Below, in pieces: positions 1 through 5,561 of a stretch of 10,508 nucleotides of DNA. Location of the stretch: positions 1 through 10,508 of the forward strand of contig PFJA01000107.1 in the NCBI GenBank assembly GCA_002782905.1. The letters are read 5' to 3'. The notes beneath the pieces are model-generated. The model ran no database searches, was not told the origin of the DNA, and saw only the letters and a list, made by a program, of their open reading frames with translations. Each line of letters starts with the position of its first letter. Position 1 is the first letter of the stretch. The stretch is from Lysobacterales bacterium CG_4_10_14_3_um_filter_64_11. GTDB taxonomy: Bacteria > Pseudomonadota > Gammaproteobacteria > Xanthomonadales > Xanthomonadaceae. Made by a program: the position numbers and the translations under genes.

Positions 1-449
1 TGCTCGGCGTGTGCCGGTGCGCCCAGCCACTCGGCCGCCGTGGCACCCACCAGCCCATCGTCGCCGCGTGCAAATGCGCCCAGATAAATCTCACCCATGC
101 GCGCGTCGATGGCGGCGATGATCGGTTGTGCGCAGTTGGCCGGCGCGCCCTGCGCGAGGGCAGCGAGGGTCGATACCGGCAGCACCGGAATATCCAGTGC
201 CATGGCGATGCCCTGCGCGCTGGCAATGGCCAGGCGCACACCAGTGAATGCGCCGGGGCCACGGCCGACCGCGATCGCATCCAGTGCGCTGCGCGCGATG
301 CCGGCCTCGGCCAGCAGGGTATCGGCCCAGACCAGCAGCAACTGCGCGTGTTGGCGCGGGGCAACCGCGTGGCGCTCACGCAATTCGCCATCGAGCCACA
401 GCGCGACCGAACACGCTTCGGTTGCGGTTTCAAACGTCAGTATGTTCAT
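1..449 (-). CDS. tsaB: TsaB, tRNA threonylcarbamoyladenosine (t6A37) biosynthesis subunit (3' end outside window)
   Basis: Known role: TsaB (YeaZ) is the ASKHA-fold partner that dimerises with TsaD. With TsaC and TsaE it makes N6-threonylcarbamoyladenosine at position 37 of ANN-decoding tRNAs in the cytoplasm; TsaB itself is non-catalytic. Seen: 149 residues are present, beginning MNILTFETATEACSVAL, the family's usual N-terminal strand. GRGPGAFTGVR at residues 62-72 is the family glycine motif, and DARMGEIY at 115-122 is the second signature. The full protein is normally about 220-240 aa, so roughly the last third lies left of base 1. The ATG at 449-447 overlaps the yoaA stop by 4 nt (ATGA) and no strong Shine-Dalgarno is visible, so it probably relies on translational coupling. 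yoaA and tsaB are also neighbours in Escherichia coli, which supports both calls. No frameshift or odd composition is seen. Confidence 0.95.
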   Translation of the reverse strand, partial: MNILTFETATEACSVALWLDGELRERHAVAPRQHAQLLLVWADTLLAEAGIARSALDAIAVGRGPGAFTGVRLAIASAQGIAMALDIPVLPVSTLAALAQGAPANCAQPIIAAIDARMGEIYLGAFARGDDGLVGATAAEWLGAPAHAE

Positions 450-2461
450 GGTTCACCCGCCCCGGCAGCGGCATTGTTGCGCGGCACCGCAAAAAACGTT
501 TCCACGTCGGACAATACACGGGTGCGCGGCAACGGCGGCAGGCTGTTGAGAAAAATCCGGCCATAGCCCTTGCCGAGCAAACGCGGATCGCACAGCATCA
601 ACACGCCGCGATCGGTTTCGCTGCGGATCAAGCGGCCCACACCTTGCTTGAGCGCGATCACCGCCTGTGGCACCTGTTCATCGAAAAACGGGTTGCCACC
701 GTTGCGGCGCACTACCTGCAAGCGCGCCTCCAACACCGGGTCGTCCGGCGAGGCGAACGGCAGGCGATCAATCACCACCACACTGAGCGCGTCGCCTGCC
801 ACATCGACGCCTTCCCAGAAGCTGGCGGCGCCCAGCAACACGCCATTGCCACTGGCACGGAAACGCTCCAGCAACTCCAGCCGTGGCGCCGTGCCCTGCA
901 CAAACAATGGCCAGTCATCATCGGCCAGCAATTCGGCCGCTTCGCGCAGCGCACGGTGCGAGGTAAACAACAAAAATGCGCGCCCCCCCGAGCACTGCAA
1001 CACCGGCCGCACCGCATCCACCACCGAGCGCACGTAGTCGCGGCTGTTGGGCTCGGGCAAATCCTTCGGCAGGTACAGCAGCGCCTGCCTTGGCCAATCG
1101 AACGGGCTGGGCTGCAACAGCGTGCGCACTTCGCCAAGGCCAAGCCGGCCCGCAACGTGCGCGAATCCGGCGTCCACCGCCAGCGTTGCCGAAGTCAGTA
1201 TCCACGCCGCCCCACTGCGCTCACGAAACGCGCGCAGCGGCTCGGCCACATCCAGCGGCGTGCGATGCAGCACAAAGCCGTGCGCGCTCAACTCGTACCA
1301 CAGCACCTCGGTCGGAATTGGCGGCGGGTCGTCGAAATCCGGCTCGATGTCATCGTCCGCACTTGCCGACGCGGGCTGCGCCAACCACGCCTGCAAACGT
1401 TGCCGCAGGGTCGCCAGGCGCTCGTCAAGGTTGGCAAAGCCGGGGCTGGCTGAAACCAGCGGCGCCAATGCCGCCGACAGATCCGCCAGCGCGTGCGCCA
1501 AGCCGCACATCGCGGCGTCCCGCGCATCGCCATCGCGCAAGCGGCTGCCACTACCGCGCACCGGCAAATCGTTGAGACTCAGGCGCAGCTCGCGCAACGC
1601 CTGTTCGAGCACGCGCACCGGCTCCTGGACGCGGCCAATCGAACCGGCCACTTCGCCACATTCGGCCAATGCGTCACGCGCCAGCTCCTGCACTTGTCGC
1701 GCACTGATGTTGTCACCGAAAAACTGCTGTGCCAGATCCGGCAACTGATGCGCTTCATCGATCACAAACACCTGCGCGCCGGGCAGTATTTCGCCGAATC
1801 CCTCCTGCTTCAAAGCCAGATCAGCCAGCAGCAGATGATGATTGACCACCACCAGATCAGCCGACTGCGCCTGCTGCCGCGCCTTGACCACGAAGCAGTC
1901 GTCCCAGAATGGGCAGTCGTTGCCCAGGCAATTTTCGGTGGTGGAGGTAACCTGCACCATCAACCCGGGGTCTTCGGGCAGATCACGCAATTCGGCCAGA
2001 TCGCCGGATTTGGTCCCGCCCGACCAGACCGCGATTTGTTGCATTCGCGCCATTTGTTGCCGACTGAGAAAACGGCTATCGCCACGCGCCTGCTGCAATC
2101 GATACAGACAAAGATAATTGGCGCGGCCCTTGAGCAGAGCGGTGCGCAGGCCCAGACCCAGCGCCTTGCGCACACGCGGCAAGTCGCGGTGATACAACTG
2201 ATCTTGCAGCGCGCGGGTACCGGTGGAAATGATGCTCTTGCAGCCGCTGAGCAACAGCGGCACGAGGTAGGCAAAGGTTTTGCCGGTACCGGTGCCGGCT
2301 TCCGCCAGCAGCGCATCGCGCGCCTCGATGGTATCGGCTATCGCCGCCGCCAATTGCTGTTGGGCAGTACGGGCGGTGAACCCCGGAGCGGCGGCCGCGA
2401 GCGGCCCCTGCGCCGACAGTGCGGCACTGGCTTGTGCCGCCAGACCCTGCGCGCCGTTCAC
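446..2461 (-). CDS. yoaA: YoaA-type ATP-dependent DNA helicase (DinG/XPD family, iron-sulfur)
   Basis: Known role: YoaA is an XPD/DinG-like superfamily 2 helicase, 5'-3' in this family, that helps repair stalled replication forks. In E. coli it binds the polymerase III chi subunit (HolC). Seen: a 671-aa protein, near the usual 640-650 aa. A Q-motif-like RTAQQQL lies at residues 31-37, Walker A EAGTGTGKT at 54-62, and the Walker B box VIDEAH ends at 238. Four cysteines, C118, C178, C183 and C189 (NYLCLY and ENCLGNDCPFWDDC), fit the 4Fe-4S ligands of XPD-like helicases. Motif VI QGVGRLIR is at 606-613. The YoaA subgroup is preferred over DinG proper because of the cysteine spacing and the tsaB neighbour. 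The start is GTG at 2461, because its G-TG-A overlaps the preceding gene's stop and the N-terminal tail then resembles E. coli YoaA (PGF-x-R-x-x-Q). No Shine-Dalgarno is evident, so coupling is likely. All key motifs look intact. Confidence 0.95.
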   Translation of the reverse strand: MNGAQGLAAQASAALSAQGPLAAAAPGFTARTAQQQLAAAIADTIEARDALLAEAGTGTGKTFAYLVPLLLSGCKSIISTGTRALQDQLYHRDLPRVRKALGLGLRTALLKGRANYLCLYRLQQARGDSRFLSRQQMARMQQIAVWSGGTKSGDLAELRDLPEDPGLMVQVTSTTENCLGNDCPFWDDCFVVKARQQAQSADLVVVNHHLLLADLALKQEGFGEILPGAQVFVIDEAHQLPDLAQQFFGDNISARQVQELARDALAECGEVAGSIGRVQEPVRVLEQALRELRLSLNDLPVRGSGSRLRDGDARDAAMCGLAHALADLSAALAPLVSASPGFANLDERLATLRQRLQAWLAQPASASADDDIEPDFDDPPPIPTEVLWYELSAHGFVLHRTPLDVAEPLRAFRERSGAAWILTSATLAVDAGFAHVAGRLGLGEVRTLLQPSPFDWPRQALLYLPKDLPEPNSRDYVRSVVDAVRPVLQCSGGRAFLLFTSHRALREAAELLADDDWPLFVQGTAPRLELLERFRASGNGVLLGAASFWEGVDVAGDALSVVVIDRLPFASPDDPVLEARLQVVRRNGGNPFFDEQVPQAVIALKQGVGRLIRSETDRGVLMLCDPRLLGKGYGRIFLNSLPPLPRTRVLSDVETFFAVPRNNAAAGAGEP

Positions 2462-3000
2462 ATCCGCACCGGCGCGGAAACCGTGCAGCGCTGGCGCTGC
2501 GCCTGCGCACTGGCGCTGCCTTCGCCATCGCCAATCTGTTCGCGCACCAGTTGCAGCGTGGTCCAGTTACGCCGGCATAGCGGCCCGAGCCGTGGCCCGT
2601 TTTCGAACGAGCGCGACGCCAATGCGATGGCCTGTTCCCAATCCGCAAGATACAGCGACAACTCGGCCGCTTCCTGCAGCAGGGTCGGATCCTGCGGCGC
2701 CAACACCCGCGCCTGCTGCAAGCGCTGCAATGCCGCGCGATAATCGCCCTGCCGCTCCAGGCGCTGTGCGGCCAGGCGCAAATCCTCGGTCTGCGCGTCG
2801 CGCAGCGGCTCGACCTGCAATACATCGTCGGCCGCGGCAGCGGCGCGCACCTTGGCCACCAACGCGGCGGTATCCACCGGCGCCAGCGCAGCCACCGATG
2901 CCACTTCAACTTGACTGCGGCAGGCCACCAGCGACAGCGCAAGCATCAGCACCGATAACGGCACCCGCGCGACCAGTGCTGCACTGTTACGCCCGCTCAT
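2458..3000 (-). CDS. TPR lipoprotein, probable LpoP-like activator of PBP1b
   Basis: Seen: a 180-aa protein with a short basic N-region, a hydrophobic stretch (about residues 13-26) and a lipobox LVAC with C27 as the expected lipidated cysteine. A 45-residue Ala/Val-rich low-complexity segment follows, then two TPR-like helical hairpins at about 72-103 and 105-138. The C-terminal tail contains C142 and C172, which could form a periplasmic disulfide. The ATG at 3000 is chosen over an in-frame upstream ATG at 3054 because a GGAGG lies 7 nt upstream, the start overlaps the mrcB stop (ATGA), and the signal peptide then has normal length. Known: in Pseudomonas aeruginosa the outer-membrane TPR lipoprotein LpoP, encoded beside the PBP1b gene, stimulates PBP1b. 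Inferred: this gene does the same here, reaching PBP1b through its flexible segment. Alternatively it is an unrelated TPR lipoprotein that is only co-transcribed. Lipoprotein and TPR calls are firm; LpoP function is probable, from architecture and gene order. Confidence 0.8.
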   Translation of the reverse strand: MSGRNSAALVARVPLSVLMLALSLVACRSQVEVASVAALAPVDTAALVAKVRAAAAADDVLQVEPLRDAQTEDLRLAAQRLERQGDYRAALQRLQQARVLAPQDPTLLQEAAELSLYLADWEQAIALASRSFENGPRLGPLCRRNWTTLQLVREQIGDGEGSASAQAQRQRCTVSAPVRM

Positions 3001-5324
3001 CGCCCATCCTCCGGCTCGCCGCCAAACCATTCGCGTATCGTTTCGAACACGCAACCGCGAAACTCCTCGGGAGCAAACCCGTCCACGAACGCATACTGCC
3101 TGGCACCGGCGCAGCCCGAATCGGTACGCGCGAACTCGTCATCATCCACCCATATCCACTGCAAGCCATCGTTGGAAATGCTCAGTGGCCGGCTGGGCAG
3201 TTTGCGGAACAACGCCGACCACACCCGCATCGCACCGGTGGCACCGTACAGGCCGGTGGGTTGATTCTGGTCGTTGCCGACCCAGACTACGGCGAGATGA
3301 CTGCCGGTGTAGCCGGCAAACCAGCTATCGCGGCTATCGTTGCTGGTGCCGGTTTTGCCGGCTACCTGCAAATGGCCCAGACCATCGGCCAGCAATTGCC
3401 GCGCCGTGCCCTCGCGCACCGTGTGCTGCAATGCGATGCCAACCAGCCGGGTGGCGATGTCATCGCCGCGCTGTGCCGGCACCACCGCGGCATCGTAACG
3501 GTGCAGCGGTGTGCCATCGGCTGCCAATACCGCACGCAACGCATGCACCGGCTGCACCTGGCCGGCGGAGGCAAGAAATTGATAGATCTGCGTTACCCGC
3601 AGCGGACTCAGATCGATCGATCCCAACACCAATGACGGGTTGGCCTGCACCTCGATATTCGCCAGCGCCTTGAGCAACTGGCTGAGCCGCTCGACACCGA
3701 CCTCCAGCCCCAGACGTACCGTCGCCTGATTGTAGGACTGCGCCAGCCCCTCGATCAGGCGCACCCGACCATGGCTGATGCCGTCGGAGTTCTCCGGGCT
3801 CCAGGTCTTGCGCCGTGCCAATTCAACCACGATCGGCGCGTCGTCGATGAAACTCGCCAGTGTGTAACGGCCCGGCTGCGCCAGTGCCAGCATGTACACG
3901 AACGGCTTGAGCAACGAACCGACCGGACGCTGCGCCGCCAGTGCCCGATTGAAGCCGGGCTGGGTGAACTGGCGGTTGCCCAGCATCGCCAGCACCGTCC
4001 CATCATGGCTGTCGGTCACCACCGCGCCAACCTGTAATTCCGGTCGCCCCTTGCGCTCCAGCTTGGGCAGGGTGCCAGCGACCGCCTGTTCCAGATATTG
4101 CTGCGCACTGGGTGCCAACGTGGTGTGGATGCTCAGGCCGGCACCGGTGAGGGTATCGGGCGGATAGTCGCGCGCCAGTTGCGCGTACACCAGATCCATG
4201 AACGCGGGATAGCGATTGGCGGCAAAGCCGGGACTGGCGCTGATCCCCAATGGTGCCGCGTTGGCACGATCACGCTCAGCCGCATCGATCAGGCCGGTAT
4301 CGGTCATCATGCCGAGTACCACGGCGCGGCGCGCGCGCGCGCGTTGCGGGTGGCGGCGCGGATCGTGATAGCCGGGGCCCTGAATCAAGCCGATCAACAG
4401 CGCGATCTCCGGCGTGCCAAGCTCGTCGAGTTCGCGTCCGAACCAGAACTCGGCGCCGGCACCGACACCACGAATCGCCTGATTGCCCTGTTGCCCCAAA
4501 TAGACATCGTTGAGGTAGGCCTGCAAAATCACGCGTTTATCGAAACGTGCCTCGATGATCAGCGCGTAGGCCGCCTCGTTGAGCTTGCGGCTCAGCGTCT
4601 GCTCGCGGCTGAGAAACAGGCTGCGCACCAACTGCTGGGTCAGTGTGCTGCCACCCTGACGCAAGCGACCCGAACGCAGATTGATCCAGGCCGCGCGCAG
4701 GATGCCGAGCGGATCGACACCGCGATGAAACTTGAAATCACGATCCTCGACCGCCTGCAGACCGGTCACCAGCAATTCCGGCACATCCTGCAAACGCAGC
4801 AAACGGCGCTCCTCGCGCTTGGCACCGTACAGCGTAGCGATGCGTGCCGGATCGACCCGCAGTTGCTGCAATCGGTGCTTGCCGGCAGGGTCGGTGAGAG
4901 TGGCAAGCGCACCTCCGACCAGCCGCAAGCGTGCGCGCTGCCCCGGCACCGGGCCGTCGACGTCGGTGAAGTCGCGAGTGTGGATCAGCACCTGGTTGTC
5001 GTCGATGGCATAACTGCCGGCGACCGGGGCGCCAGCCGCAACCCGATAGCCGGCGGCTTCCAGCTCCAGCGCCAGCGTGCCCACATTCATCCGCAGCCCG
5101 GGCGCCAACAGCAGCGGCCGCGCATAGACGCGGCTGGGCTCCTGCCATTGCAAGGCACCGAACTGGCTGCGCACCTCGCGGTCGAGCACCCAGAAATACG
5201 GCACGGCGAAGCCGATGCCCAAACCAAACACGGCGAGCACACTGAACCACAGCCAGCGCCGCCAACGCGGCGGCGGCACGGAATGCGATGAGTCGGGGCG
5301 GGTTGCTGCGGGGCGTCTGGACAA
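2997..5324 (-). CDS. mrcB: Penicillin-binding protein 1b, bifunctional peptidoglycan glycosyltransferase/transpeptidase
   Basis: Role: a class A PBP in the inner membrane that polymerises lipid II and cross-links the stem peptides. Seen: 775 aa, with a basic cytoplasmic tail, one membrane segment (about 24-47), and a UB2H-like region (about 60-150, including QEPSRVYARP) characteristic of PBP1b. The GT51 domain has EDRDFKFHRG (catalytic Glu193), GGSTLTQQLVR (224-234) and RKLNEAAYALIIEARF. The transpeptidase has SLLK (Ser470 nucleophile, Lys473), SYN at 530-532 and KTGTS at 657-661. The reading frame opens at a TTG (5324); an in-frame stop lies 11 codons upstream and no ATG or clear Shine-Dalgarno precedes the membrane segment. 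GTG at 5279 is an alternative start that keeps the basic tail. It is the first gene of a tightly overlapping operon and its stop overlaps the lipoprotein start. A (GC)n tract lies inside it, with the frame intact. Calling it PBP1b rather than PBP1a rests on the UB2H region and the lipoprotein neighbour. Confidence 0.95.
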   Translation of the reverse strand: MSRRPAATRPDSSHSVPPPRWRRWLWFSVLAVFGLGIGFAVPYFWVLDREVRSQFGALQWQEPSRVYARPLLLAPGLRMNVGTLALELEAAGYRVAAGAPVAGSYAIDDNQVLIHTRDFTDVDGPVPGQRARLRLVGGALATLTDPAGKHRLQQLRVDPARIATLYGAKREERRLLRLQDVPELLVTGLQAVEDRDFKFHRGVDPLGILRAAWINLRSGRLRQGGSTLTQQLVRSLFLSREQTLSRKLNEAAYALIIEARFDKRVILQAYLNDVYLGQQGNQAIRGVGAGAEFWFGRELDELGTPEIALLIGLIQGPGYHDPRRHPQRARARRAVVLGMMTDTGLIDAAERDRANAAPLGISASPGFAANRYPAFMDLVYAQLARDYPPDTLTGAGLSIHTTLAPSAQQYLEQAVAGTLPKLERKGRPELQVGAVVTDSHDGTVLAMLGNRQFTQPGFNRALAAQRPVGSLLKPFVYMLALAQPGRYTLASFIDDAPIVVELARRKTWSPENSDGISHGRVRLIEGLAQSYNQATVRLGLEVGVERLSQLLKALANIEVQANPSLVLGSIDLSPLRVTQIYQFLASAGQVQPVHALRAVLAADGTPLHRYDAAVVPAQRGDDIATRLVGIALQHTVREGTARQLLADGLGHLQVAGKTGTSNDSRDSWFAGYTGSHLAVVWVGNDQNQPTGLYGATGAMRVWSALFRKLPSRPLSISNDGLQWIWVDDDEFARTDSGCAGARQYAFVDGFAPEEFRGCVFETIREWFGGEPEDGR
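3008..3012 (-). promoter_or_regulatory. Shine-Dalgarno GGAGG deciding the lipoprotein start
   Basis: GGAGG on the minus strand lies 7 nt upstream of the ATG at 3000-2998, within the last codons of mrcB. It is the only textbook ribosome-binding site in this operon. It argues against the longer reading from 3054, which would hide the signal peptide behind 18 extra polar residues. Confidence 0.75.
4329..4343. repeat. (GC)7 dinucleotide tract inside mrcB
   Basis: Fifteen bases of uninterrupted alternating G and C lie within mrcB and encode the Arg-Ala-Arg-Ala-Arg stretch near residues 328-332, between the GT51 and transpeptidase domains. The frame is intact here. Alternating GC can slip or adopt Z-form, but at this length it may simply reflect GC-rich codons. 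Confidence 0.6.
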
Positions 5325-5364
5325 GGTGTTTACGGGGCAGCACGGAGGCTTGAGTTAAAATCAC

Positions 5365-5391
5365 AGTGTAACCCGCTTCACCGGCCCGCAA
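5365..5391 (-). promoter_or_regulatory. Possible sigma70-type promoter for the mrcB operon
   Basis: On the minus strand, TTGCGG (5391-5386) is followed after 15 bp by TACACT (5370-5365), about 40 nt upstream of the TTG start. The -10 is a reasonable match to TATAAT, but the -35 is weak and the spacer is short. It is offered only as the best candidate; GC-rich genomes give many such matches. Confidence 0.22.
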
Positions 5392-5487
5392 GGCTCGGCC
5401 ACCGACGCTCGAAGACGCTTCTACGCCGGCCTGTGCAGGTTCATCATGCGCCAGTGCAGTGCTTCGTACTTGGCGGCACATTCAGCG

Positions 5488-5541
5488 TGTCATGGCGATG
5501 TCATATGTTGCAATGTCATTGTCATGCAATCGTGTTGTCAT
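5488..5541. repeat. Five TGTCAT hexamers upstream of the glycosyltransferase gene
   Basis: TGTCAT occurs at 5488, 5499, 5514, 5520 and 5536, all in the same orientation. The third and fourth copies are directly abutting. Start-to-start distances are 11, 15, 6 and 16 bp. A TGCAAT hexamer also flanks the central pair on each side (5509-5514 and 5525-5530). The cluster ends 20 bp before the glycosyltransferase start codon. It could be a binding array for a transcription factor, but no known operator is recognised. Confidence 0.6.
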
Positions 5542-5547
5542 GATTAT
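5519..5547 (+). promoter_or_regulatory. Possible promoter for the glycosyltransferase gene
   Basis: TTGTCA (5519-5524; five of six to TTGACA) is followed after 17 bp by GATTAT (5542-5547; four of six to TATAAT). A start near 5554 would leave only about 8 nt before the ATG at 5562, a nearly leaderless message, which would fit the absence of a Shine-Dalgarno. The -35 lies inside the TGTCAT cluster, so a factor binding those hexamers would compete with or position RNA polymerase. An alternative -10 is TATGTT at 5504-5509. Low confidence. Confidence 0.22.
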
Positions 5548-5561
5548 TCTGGTCCAGACGA

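Larger units (their letters stand above)
5325..5561. promoter_or_regulatory. Divergent intergenic region between mrcB and the glycosyltransferase gene
   Basis: This 237-bp gap separates two outward-facing genes and must contain the promoter of the mrcB operon (leftward) and that of the glycosyltransferase (rightward). Base composition changes across it: bases 5371-5480 are GC-rich with no obvious signals, and bases 5485-5550 are noticeably AT-richer and carry repeated TGTCAT. The small reading frames that cross it show no recognisable protein features. No RNA gene is seen. Confidence 0.7.

Noticed and set aside
248..1453. Long plus-strand open frame opposite yoaA and tsaB
   Set aside because: Its translation is low-complexity, rich in Arg/Gln/His/Ala, with no domain. 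It lies antisense to yoaA, whose helicase motifs are unmistakable.
1493..2743. Long plus-strand open frame opposite yoaA and the lipoprotein gene
   Set aside because: It is an antisense by-product of GC-rich codon bias, rich in Gln/His/Arg, and crosses two real genes without any recognisable feature.
3001..3054. Longer lipoprotein reading starting at 3054
   Set aside because: It would add 18 polar residues in front of the signal peptide. The ATG at 3000 has GGAGG at 7 nt and the same 4-nt overlap as the other junctions.
2280..3635. Plus-strand open frame of 451 codons opposite lipoprotein and mrcB
   Set aside because: The Pro/Ala/Arg-rich N-terminal half is typical of antisense frames. It is fully covered by well-supported minus-strand genes.
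4098..5291. Plus-strand open frame of 397 codons opposite mrcB
   Set aside because: It is antisense to conserved GT51 motifs and has no domain signature of its own.
5459..5561. A small leader peptide upstream of the glycosyltransferase (ATG at 5459 or 5492)
   Set aside because: The frame from 5459 continues into the glycosyltransferase in another frame, has no Shine-Dalgarno, and its codons consist largely of the TGTCAT repeats.
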